Below the pieces are notes generated by a model. The model was given only the letters and a program-made list of their open reading frames with translations, did no database searches and was not told the DNA's origin. The translations under genes and the position numbers were made by a program. Below, in pieces: positions 55,456-64,000 of a stretch of DNA of 64,000 nt. Every line of letters begins with the position of its first letter. The stretch's first letter is position 1. Source of the DNA: Tillus elongatus (taxonomy: Eukaryota > Arthropoda > Insecta > Coleoptera > Cleridae); the NCBI GenBank assembly GCA_964006375.1, contig OZ023269.1, positions 59,858,968 to 59,922,967 on the forward strand. Reading direction: 5' to 3'.

Positions 55456-56396
55456 GACGCAAAACAGTTGAACCATCTGATACCAAAAAACAAATTATTG
55501 ATGAGTTATATAAACCGGCAAGAATCAATTTTAAACGTAGACGTACAATAATCAAAGGTTTAAATGATTTGTGGCAGATTGATTTAGCAGAATTTACAGA
55601 CTACTACAAAGACAACTCTGGTTACAAGTATATTTTAGTGGTTATTAATTGTTTTTCAAAGTACGTGTGGACTCGCCCTCTTAAATCTAAAACTGCTGGA
55701 GAGGTGACTAAAGCTATGGCTGATATTTTATCTACTAGTACAGCGCCCTCTAACATCCAGTCTGATCTTGGTCGCGAGTTCTATAACGCTAAATTTAACG
55801 CCTTAATGAAAAAATACAACATTAATCACTACAGCACTTATAGCGTGAAGAAGGCTGCAATAGTGGAAAGAGTCATACGTACCTTAAAAGAGAAGATATA
55901 TAAAAATTTCAACTTGATTGGCTCCTACAAGTGGGTTAATACACTACCTGATGTCACTGCTACTTACAACGCTACTGTTCATCGAACAACTGGTGTAAAA
56001 CCTCAAGATGTTAACAAGAAAAATGAAGAAGCTATCCTGAAACAAGTTTACTCGAATCTGAAAGTGTTTAACAAAAATAAATTTAAAGTGGGTGATGTTG
56101 TACGTCTAAGTAAAGCTAAAACATTATTTGAGAAAGGTTATACACCGCGTTGGTCAACGGAGCTGTTTAAAATCACTAAAGTTCACTGCACTAATCCAAC
56201 CACCTATTTAATAGAAGACATGCAAGGCAAACCAATCAGTGGTGGATTTTATGAAGAGGAGCTACAAAAGACTGCAACCCCTGATTATTATTTAGTTGAA
56301 AGAGTAATCAGAAAGAAAGGCGCCAAGTCGTATGTGAAATGGCTTGGTTTTGATAAATCTCATAACTCATGGATAACTAGCAAAGATATAAAATAA
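55452..56396 (+). CDS. Polinton integrase (rve fold with C-terminal chromodomain)
   Basis: 314 codons from ATG 55452, which overlaps the previous stop (ATGA). The DDE triad is visible: D in WQIDLAEF (residue ~43), D in IQSDLGREF (~105) and E in IVERVIRTLKEK (~140). The core is followed by an SH3-like region (KFKVGDVVRLSKAK, RWSTELFKITKV) and a C-terminal chromodomain (YLVERVIRKKG, YVKWLGFDKSHNSW). This architecture is diagnostic for Polinton/adintovirus integrases; the protein inserts the linear element with a 6-bp stagger, matching the observed GTGGTG duplication. The frame is intact. Confidence 0.93.
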   Translation: MRRKTVEPSDTKKQIIDELYKPARINFKRRRTIIKGLNDLWQIDLAEFTDYYKDNSGYKYILVVINCFSKYVWTRPLKSKTAGEVTKAMADILSTSTAPSNIQSDLGREFYNAKFNALMKKYNINHYSTYSVKKAAIVERVIRTLKEKIYKNFNLIGSYKWVNTLPDVTATYNATVHRTTGVKPQDVNKKNEEAILKQVYSNLKVFNKNKFKVGDVVRLSKAKTLFEKGYTPRWSTELFKITKVHCTNPTTYLIEDMQGKPISGGFYEEELQKTATPDYYLVERVIRKKGAKSYVKWLGFDKSHNSWITSKDIK

Positions 56397-56416
56397 TTTG
56401 TATTACAATACTTTAT

Positions 56417-56442
56417 AATAAAACAAACGTTGTAAAATATAT
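56417..56442 (+). terminator. Polinton 3'-end (polyadenylation) motif after the integrase gene
   Basis: AATAAA followed by AACGTTGTAAAATATAT; identical over 26 bases to the minus-strand copy at 48344-48369. A looser second copy follows at 56452-56473. Confidence 0.7.
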
Positions 56443-56942
56443 GCTTTTATTAAAATAAACATTGTAAAATATGTGTTTTTTTTTTTATTTCAACAACCTA
56501 CTCAACACAAAGCTAAACGTAAAGTTTTCGTTATTAGCAAATTTATGACAAGTCGCTTAAATATAAGCAGTATTACAATTGATTTTCAATTTCTACAATC
56601 ACTTTAGACGTTATAACACGTCTTTAAACTAAATATTTTCACAAGGAAATCTTGAAAGAGTATAGAAACTAATATTAGGAACGTTTGACTAGATAAGTAC
56701 ATAAAGAAGTAAATAAATAACTATATAGATAAGTACATAAAGAAGTAAATAAATAAGCCTAACCTAAATGAGCTGCCTTATGAAGACGAATTGGATTTTT
56801 TACAGGTATTGGCGAGCTGGATAAATATTTTAGATCGTGAAAAAAAAAGTAGTCCTCGTTACTTTTTCACGATCTGTGTATGAAACCTCATAGCTGACGC
56901 AAGTTTTTGTGAAATTAACCGTTAACCACTATCTACATCCTC

Positions 56943-57095
56943 CGGAAACTCTGTAGGATGTAGATAGTGGTTAATTAGTTGTTGGAAACATCCTATAGAG
57001 TTTCCGGAGGATGTAGATAGCGGTTAATTAGTCGCCGGAAACATCTGGTTCTAATGTGTTTTCCGGAGGATGTAGATAGTGTTCTCAGATTTTTT
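56943..57095 (+). repeat. TTCCGGAGGATGTAGATAG repeat units
   Basis: Three partial units in tandem, each GGAAACATC...TTCCGGAGGATGTAGATAG, then GTGTTCTCAGATTTTT. The same order occurs at 46407-46525. Confidence 0.85.
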
Positions 57096-57185
57096 ATTTT
57101 TAAACAGTGTTGACACATATCCTTGTAAAAATTATTCAATAAAACGAATATATTTTTTACAATTTCTTTATTACAATTTATACAT

Positions 57186-58112
57186 TTAAAATTTGCGATA
57201 GTTTACAATATCATTAAGTACGTGTTGGTATTTTGTAACAAATTCACATACCATGCTTAAAGTATCACTATATCTTTCTCTAGCTACGAAAAAGGCACAT
57301 CTAATTAGGGAAATGTCTCTAAATTTAGCTAATTCGGTCCTTAAATCATTAGCAAACATCTTCAAATTAAAGAAACTTTTACAGCTTAGTTCTAACAATA
57401 AATCCTTAGCTACACATCCGATATCTTCTAGTATTTTAAGTGATTGAATTGACAAGTTAAAATTAATTACATATTCCTTACCACAGAGTTTCAGCTTAAA
57501 ACTTACAGTTTTTCTTTGTGATTTAACAAGATAATTGGTTAAAGTATATGTTTCACTAGTTTCTATAGATTTGTTTTCCAAATTGTAAATTATCGTAGGT
57601 AATACGTTTAAAAATTCTTCAAATGTCCACACATCAAAAAACACAGGTATATTAGAGTTTTTCTGAGATAATTTAATTAACGGCAAAAAATTTAAAACTG
57701 GATTAACGCCAATGCTAAGCAGCTTCTCGCCGTTCGACGTAAGAGAAAAAGTTGTTTGACACATCAGTTCACAGTCTTCTGTTTTCAATTTTTTCTCGAT
57801 GTTTTTATTATTGATTTCCACCAGCTTCTGATTGAAAATATCTTCTTGCGTAGGCTGATAGGGTGTTTGTAGGTTTGTTGGATATGCTGCATTAATTATA
57901 TTTTCTATAGCCTGATTCTGCTGCTCATCAACTTCTGCTGTTGGATATAATGTACAAAGTTCACTTATCATGTTTTCCAACGTTTTTGGTTCTTCTTTTG
58001 GAATAATACTTTCTATTGCATCACCCAGTAAGACGTCTTGTAGCACTTTAAGTTTTTTACCACCACTATTTTCTGCTTTAGCAGATTTTCGTTTTCTACC
58101 GTTGTTCACCAT
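57186..58112 (-). CDS. Putative nuclear protein of unknown function
   Basis: 308 codons from ATG 58112. The N-terminus (NGRKRKSAKAENSGGKKLK) is a bipartite nuclear localisation signal. An acidic/glutamine-rich stretch follows. The C-terminal half is a mixed alpha/beta domain (KLCGKEYVINFNLS, ELSCKSFFNLKMFANDL) with FDVWTFEEFLNVLP in the middle. I do not recognise the family. Being alone on the minus strand, away from the structural block, and having an NLS suggest an early or regulatory role. The gene ends at a 3'-end motif of the same type as the integrase gene. Confidence 0.6.
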   Translation of the reverse strand: MVNNGRKRKSAKAENSGGKKLKVLQDVLLGDAIESIIPKEEPKTLENMISELCTLYPTAEVDEQQNQAIENIINAAYPTNLQTPYQPTQEDIFNQKLVEINNKNIEKKLKTEDCELMCQTTFSLTSNGEKLLSIGVNPVLNFLPLIKLSQKNSNIPVFFDVWTFEEFLNVLPTIIYNLENKSIETSETYTLTNYLVKSQRKTVSFKLKLCGKEYVINFNLSIQSLKILEDIGCVAKDLLLELSCKSFFNLKMFANDLRTELAKFRDISLIRCAFFVARERYSDTLSMVCEFVTKYQHVLNDIVNYRKF

Positions 58113-58476
58113 ATTATACTCGGTCTGCTTCAGTTTTCAACTAAATGCTCCGTTTGAAATTATCAACTTTTATACTTATCTAATTATTATTATTACTCTT
58201 ACAGCTGAGCTTTGTTGCCGTGTTGAGTTTTATTGCTTTTAACTTACTATGTGAATCAAGACGATTCATTTAATACCAAACACGTAGGACTTTAATAAAC
58301 AAATTACTTGTACGCATGCTCTAGCCGCCATATTTACACACGTCATTTAAATGGTGATCTTCGTTTAAGAATAGATGCATAGATGTGAAACCGTGATCGA
58401 TACACAAGGCTTTTTTTTTTCACTTAGCACCTTTGAATAGGTTATGTGACAGTAATTAAGATGATGCACTATAAAG

Positions 58477-58770
58477 CTATTTTGGCTCGTCTTCACCTTT
58501 AAGATATTTCCTATACAGCTCACGTATGTTGTCTAGGAAATCGTAAAAATCCCACTCTTCCAATGCCAAATATTGGTTTTCTTCATTCAACGCCAACGGA
58601 TTGACAAATTTCACAACATTTGCAAAGTCGTTTCTTGCACTGATGCCGGATGTTGTTCCCTCCACCACAAACGTCGGTTGAATGGTTCTGAGTGGTTTCC
58701 TGGTAAATTTTACAAATCTATTGCGATCACTAAATACTTTAACATATTTCGTGCTACACTGCATGATCAT
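58477..58770 (-). CDS. Short paralogue of the 46624-47358 protein
   Basis: About 97 codons from the ATG at 58770 (the frame is open further upstream through a TTG). It overlaps the end of the preceding gene by 17 bases. The block SARNDFANVVKFVNPLALNEENQYLALEEWDFYDFLDNI matches the 244-codon ORF on the left side in another block of the element. The upstream beta-like part (FVKFTRKPLRTIQPTFVVE) followed by the EEWDFYDFLDNI helix is compatible with a PC4-like fold, a low-confidence idea. Confidence 0.55.
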   Translation of the reverse strand: MIMQCSTKYVKVFSDRNRFVKFTRKPLRTIQPTFVVEGTTSGISARNDFANVVKFVNPLALNEENQYLALEEWDFYDFLDNIRELYRKYLKGEDEPK

Positions 58771-59422
58771 CCAGATATTTCTGCCAGACTTTAACAAACT
58801 TGTCTACAACAACACAATCTTTGTTCTCATATCTATCCCAATCAGCATTGGTTGGAAGACTGTCGAAATATTCGTTACAAATTGTATATAACATGTCGGT
58901 GACGTCTGTACGGTGAAGTTTTCGTGTTAGAAAATTAATGGATTTAGTACGTTCAGCATCATCATCATTTAAATTAGAACTGTGCTTTAATATATCGTTT
59001 AGGTGGTCTGCAACCTTGTGGATGTCATCACAGCTTGAAAACTCAAATTCTTTATTAAACCCTTCTCTCATCGTTTCGAGTGTTTCTTGTTTGAGTTCTT
59101 CCTCGCAGGGCGGTTCAATTTCAATGTTCGTTGTTTCGAGTGTGACCTCATCAGCATCATAATAATATTTGTATTGATTTTTTGCTTCTTCGGGTAAATA
59201 TTTAAAAAATGGTTCACTTAACAGGGCCCCCGGTTGGTGTTGAATGAGTGCCACAGCAAAATATTGTGTTGAACAAAATCCACTTAAATATAAGTCACAC
59301 AACTCTACCATATGTCTATTTTCATATTCTTCGGCTTCGGACTTACGCCCGTCTCGATAAGCTTGTTTTTGTATCTGTAACACTAACAGTCTAACTTTTG
59401 TGGTGTCGTTCTCACTATTCAT
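58754..59422 (-). CDS. Polinton protein of unknown function, acidic
   Basis: 222 codons from ATG 59422. An N-terminal helical domain carries HMVELCDLYLSGFCSTQYFA and PFFKYLPEEAKNQYKYYYD. A glutamate-rich linker (EIEPPCEEELKQETLE) follows, then a helical C-terminus. The N-terminal ~45 residues are repeated in the adjacent ORF at 59800-59549, showing local duplication. The family is not recognised. It is translated upstream of, and overlaps, the short paralogue gene at 58770. Confidence 0.55.
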   Translation of the reverse strand: MNSENDTTKVRLLVLQIQKQAYRDGRKSEAEEYENRHMVELCDLYLSGFCSTQYFAVALIQHQPGALLSEPFFKYLPEEAKNQYKYYYDADEVTLETTNIEIEPPCEEELKQETLETMREGFNKEFEFSSCDDIHKVADHLNDILKHSSNLNDDDAERTKSINFLTRKLHRTDVTDMLYTICNEYFDSLPTNADWDRYENKDCVVVDKFVKVWQKYLDDHAV

Positions 59423-59548
59423 TCTTGTTTCATCTGTATACCACTGGGCTTTTGTATAAACTAAATAGCCTCTGTGTGGACGGTTTGTTTATCGTAATAA
59501 CGTATGTATTGATGTTTTGCTTCTTCGGGTAAATACTTGAAAAACGGT

Positions 59549-59800
59549 TCACTTAACGGGGCCCCCGGTTGGTATCGAATGAGTGCCAAAGCAAAAAAAT
59601 TGTGTAGAGCAGAACCCACTTAAATATATGTCACACAACTCGACTATATGTCCGGCTTCATAATTTTCTCCTTCAGAATCACGTTCGTCGATAAAGGCTT
59701 CTTCTTGTATCTTTAACACCAACTGTTTTAATTCAAATTCACAGTCTTCTTCAAACAATCTATTTTTGTGTCCATACCATAAGACACTGTTAAACGACAT
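59549..59800 (-). pseudogene. Truncated duplicate of the 58754-59422 gene
   Basis: From the ATG at 59800, the frame carries EFELKQLVLKIQEEAF, then HIVELCDIYLSGFCSTQFF, clearly related to its neighbour. It then shifts frame near 59600 (an A run) and ends. The continuation in another frame around 59510-59570 (EPFFKYLPEEAKHQY) matches the neighbour, so this is a frameshifted copy. Confidence 0.65.
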
Positions 59801-59856
59801 GGTACAACAACTAATAAGATAACCGAACTTGCTCACTTATTTATATAATAAGCTAA

Positions 59857-60185
59857 AATACATGGATGATGTCATCCTTTCGGTTTGTACTAGACAAGCT
59901 CAAACACGAGTAATGGGGGTGATTGAACAGATATAACACAAGATAACATTCACCAAGGTCATCAACTGACACGTTATTTACCCTAAGCGGGCCTCTCTCT
60001 TGCGTATATTAAACAGATACACAGACAAGTTCAAACACAAATAATGGGGTGATGTCATTCAACGGAAATTACACTAGATAACGACCGTACAGACAAAGCT
60101 CAAACAGGTTTGTGGAACAGGTTTGTGGATGATGTCATACTTCTAACGGCTGTATTCTAGACAAGCTCAAACACGAATACCATTT
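59857..60185. repeat. Degenerate tandem repeats inside the right TIR
   Basis: Four imperfect units of ~70-100 bp with CTAGACAAGCTCAAACACGA, AATGGGGTGATGTCAT and related pieces. No coding potential seen. Confidence 0.75.
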
Positions 60186-61888
60186 ACCCATCAAGGGGCC
60201 CCCTACAGTATGTTTCTGAACTTCATGCGAAATCTAATAGTCTAATATTAAACATATTAATTATTATGTCTTATGTCTAATAACAAAAGCTTTATGAATG
60301 GTTTGTTTTAATGGGGGGCGTAACTTTAAATCATTTTATCTCATTTTCTTGTAGAGCTTGTTACGAAACGATATATTTTTAAAGTCAGTTCATTTCTATC
60401 ACTTTCCATTGAAAAGATATAACGATTTAAAGTTTAGACCGGAAGTGGTCATTTTATTGTATATTCCAATTTGATTTGACCTCCTTAACACCGTGCATGT
60501 GTTGGTTCCAGCGTACATCTCACGGATCTTCCGCGATAAGGGTTTAAAGTTTTTTATCTCATTTTCTTGTAGAGCTTGTTACGAAACGATACATTTTTGA
60601 AGTCGGTTCCTTTCTATCACTTGTCGTTGAAAAGATACAAGGATTTAAAGTTTAGACCGGAAGTGGCCATTTTATTGTATATTCCAATTTGATTTGGCCT
60701 CCTTAACACCGTGCATGTGTTGGTTCTCTCGTACATCTCACGGATCTTCCGCGATAAGGGTTTAAAGTTTTTTATCTCAGTTTCTTGTAGACCTTGTTAC
60801 GAAACGATATATTTTTAAAGTCAGTTCATTTCTATCACTTGTCGTTGAAAAGATACAAGGATTTAAAGTTTAGACCGGAAGTGGCCATTTTATTGTATAT
60901 TCCAATTTGATTTGGCCTCCTTAACACCGTGCATGTGTTGGTTCTCTCGTACATCTCACGGATCTTCCGCGATAAGGGTTTAAAGTTTTTTATCTCATTT
61001 TCTTGTAGACCTTGTTATGAAACATACATTTTTGAAGTTAGTTCATTTCTATCACTTTCCGCTGAAAAGATACAAGGATTTAAAGTTTAGACCGGAAGTG
61101 GCCATTTTATTGTATATTCCAATTTGATTTGGCCTCCTTAACACCGTGCATGTGTTGGTTCCAGCGTACATCTCACGGATCTTCCGCGATAAGGGTTTAA
61201 AGTTTTTTATCTCATTTTCTTGTAGACCTTGTTATGAAACGATATATTTTTAAAGTCGGTTCATTTCTATCACTTGTCATTGAAAAGATACAAGGATTTA
61301 AAGTTTAGACCGGAAGTGGCCATTTTATTGTATATTCCAATTTGATTTGGCCTCCTTAACACCGTGCATGTATTGGTTCCATCGTACATCTCACGGTTGA
61401 ACCTGTTGTCTATTTTGTTTCTGAACTTCCTTCTTTTGTTTTGCCAGCGACCTCTGTGTGTTATTTTTAGAACCTACCCATATAACAATTGTGACGTTCT
61501 AGTCTGTCTAATATTAAACATATTAATTATTATGTCTTATGTCTACACTCTCATTTGTCGGCTAGGTTGGGGTGACGTATCTTTAAATAATGGAGTCTTC
61601 AACCATCTTTATCAGCGCACCATCTTTAAGAACGAAAGCCGCCATTCTTTATCAGCGAAAGCCGCCATTTTTATAATGTCAGGGATGTCAGCTTAAGGTA
61701 TCACAGGCTTCCATCTTTCATTCCGCCATTTTCCGCCATTTTGGTTCCTCCGTTTTGGTTCCGCCTCTAATATTAAACATTATTTTGTAAATCATCCATT
61801 TGTCTACTAATAAACTTTAATTATGTTACATGTATGGTTTGTTTGTAGTCGTATATATATATACCAACCTAAAACAATAAATTAATAA

Positions 61889-61962
61889 GCGTCTGCTTAG
61901 CTCAACGGGTAGCATCGTTGCCTCCCATCTGAATGCCCCGGGTTCGAAACTCACCTGCACCA
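61889..61962 (+). tRNA. tRNA-Gly(CCC)-like pseudo-tRNA in the right TIR
   Basis: Same sequence as the left copy in opposite orientation, with one difference near the 3' end. A-box TAGCTCAACGGG, CCC at the anticodon position and B-box GGTTCGAAACTC are kept; stems pair poorly. More likely a tRNA-derived Pol III promoter or relic than a tRNA gene. Confidence 0.45.
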
Positions 61963-62049
61963 AATGGTTTTTTTCAAAATATAATAATTTGAAGTAATAG
62001 GTTAGACACTTTTGAAATGTTTGCATGTGACTGTCTGGCCCAAGTCGTG

Positions 62050-62374
62050 TGACGTCACAGTTTCCTAGACAGGTCAATGACCTTAGGAATAACACGGATG
62101 TGACTGTCTGGCCCAGGGCGTGGCTGGGCGCCGGCGCCGGGCGTGGCTAGGCGCCGGGCCCGGGGCAGGCGCCGGGGCAGGCGCCAGGGCAGGCGCCAGG
62201 GCGTGGCTAGGCGTCGGCGCCGGGGCTGGCGCCAGGGCAGGCGCCAGGGCAGGCGCCGGGGCAGGCGCCAGGGCAGGCGCCAGGGTAGGCGCCAGGGCGT
62301 GGCGCCGGCGCCAGGGCGTGGCGCCGGCGCCAGGGCGTGGCGCCGGCGCCGTGACGTCACTTCCTGTGACGTCA
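62050..62374. promoter_or_regulatory. TGACGTCA palindromes and GGCGCC block, right TIR
   Basis: TGACGTCA at 62050-62057, 62352-62359 and 62367-62374, flanking a ~235-bp GGCGCC-rich tandem block (62115-62351), mirror of the left TIR. Confidence 0.6.
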
Positions 62375-62404
62375 CTGTCTGCTCAAAGTGCCGCATTACC
62401 TACT

Positions 62405-62410
62405 GTGGTG
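62405..62410 (+). repeat. Polinton target-site duplication, right copy
   Basis: GTGGTG, identical to 43964-43969. Confidence 0.92.
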
Positions 62411-62462
62411 CACCCCCGTAGTCGCTATCCACATACTCGCAAGACGCAAGCCCCTGGAGGAA
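62411..62462 (-). mobile_element. 5' end of element I, separated by the Polinton
   Basis: TGCACCCCCGTAGTCGC...ACTCGCAAG...CCCCTGGAGG, the outermost part of the shared R1-family 5' UTR, ending against five GTA units. It continues element I across the 18.4-kb insertion. Confidence 0.92.
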
Positions 62463-62477
62463 GTAGTAGTAGTAGTA
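62463..62477 (+). repeat. Right host edge of the (GTA)n target microsatellite
   Basis: Five GTA units followed by unique sequence (AAGATGAGAAC). Counterpart of 11749-11766. Confidence 0.85.

Positions 62478-64000
<1,523 letters not shown>

Larger units (their letters stand above)
56397..57185. other. Polinton intergenic region with 3'-end motifs and repeat units
   Basis: About 790 bp without a supported gene. It starts with two 3'-end motifs (56417-56442 and 56452-56473), contains a short duplicated AAGTACATAAAGAAGTAAAT block (about 56696-56752), then tandem TTCCGGAGGATGTAGATAG units (56937-57095) that also occur at 46407-46525, and ends with the minus-strand 3'-end motif of the next gene (about 57146-57174). 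Confidence 0.6.
43970..62404. mobile_element. Polinton/Maverick (adintovirus-like) element, polymerase-less
   Basis: 18,435 bp with AG...CT termini, long terminal inverted repeats and a 6-bp target duplication. It encodes a complete virion-morphogenesis set (DJR major capsid protein, penton, adenain-like protease, FtsK/A32-type ATPase, PLA2-domain protein) and an rve-chromodomain integrase. DNA polymerase B is reduced to an N-terminal stump at 47937-48319. The genes form blocks: plus strand 46.0-48.3 kb, minus 48.4-52.2 kb, plus 52.2-56.4 kb, minus 57.2-59.8 kb. Confidence 0.95.
60335..62404 (-). repeat. Polinton right terminal inverted repeat
   Basis: Reverse complement of 43970-45722 with indels: five ~217-bp tandem units (GTACATCTCAC boundaries at about 60513, 60731, 60949, 61166, 61384), the AT-rich unit, the tRNA-like sequence, the GC-rich block and terminal TGACGTCA palindromes, ending CCTACT. 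Confidence 0.93.

Noticed and set aside
61889..61962. Functional tRNA-Gly gene
   Set aside because: Acceptor, anticodon and T stems contain several mismatches; only the internal promoter boxes are well kept.
43970..62404. A free-standing viral genome or contamination
   Set aside because: The exact 6-bp target duplication within a host retrotransposon shows chromosomal integration.

Overview
The window is eukaryotic, almost certainly arthropod and most likely insect, nuclear DNA. It is AT-rich and intron-like, with no bacterial gene organisation. Its recognisable content is R1-clade non-LTR retrotransposons (a clade best known from arthropods), Penelope-like and Gypsy-like remnants, and one Polinton/Maverick (adintovirus-like) element. 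I cannot name the species. Only one short stretch (2848-3030) looks even possibly like a host coding exon.

Layout. 1-6340: two Penelope-like element (PLE) remnants sharing a ~295-bp 3' direct repeat, the second ending in a hammerhead-like motif. About 6480-8880: a minus-strand Gypsy-like LTR retrotransposon reduced to LTR, gag and protease. 8910-11748: AT-rich sequence in which I see no gene. 11749-62477: one large nested insertion complex. A short (GTA)n microsatellite of the host locus (six repeats at 11749-11766, five at 62463-62477) is filled with R1-clade elements named A to I here. All but one half of H are on the minus strand, and all begin their 3' poly(A) (poly(T) on the plus strand) at the same phase of the repeat, GTAG|TTT. 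Three families are present: A and B; C to H (nearly identical to one another, with G apparently full-length and intact); and I. H is a head-to-head inverted pair.

The 5' UTR of element I is split by an 18,435-bp Polinton (43970-62404). It has AG...CT termini, a perfect 6-bp target duplication (GTGGTG) and ~1.75/2.07-kb terminal inverted repeats. It carries a double-jelly-roll major capsid protein, penton, adenain-type protease, packaging ATPase, PLA2-domain protein, rve-chromodomain integrase, two fibre-like coiled-coil paralogues and several unassigned ORFs. The protein-primed DNA polymerase B is missing except for a decayed N-terminal stump at about 47937-48319. Transcription is organised in divergent blocks around 52.2 kb. 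62478-64000 is AT-rich flank with a long (TA)n tract.

How it fits together: R1-type elements kept landing in the same microsatellite (G landed at the junction of F, shown by a 13-bp target duplication), and the Polinton inserted later into element I. The virion-assembly and integration genes of the Polinton look intact by reading frame while its own polymerase is gone, so it would now depend on a helper or is a fairly recent casualty.
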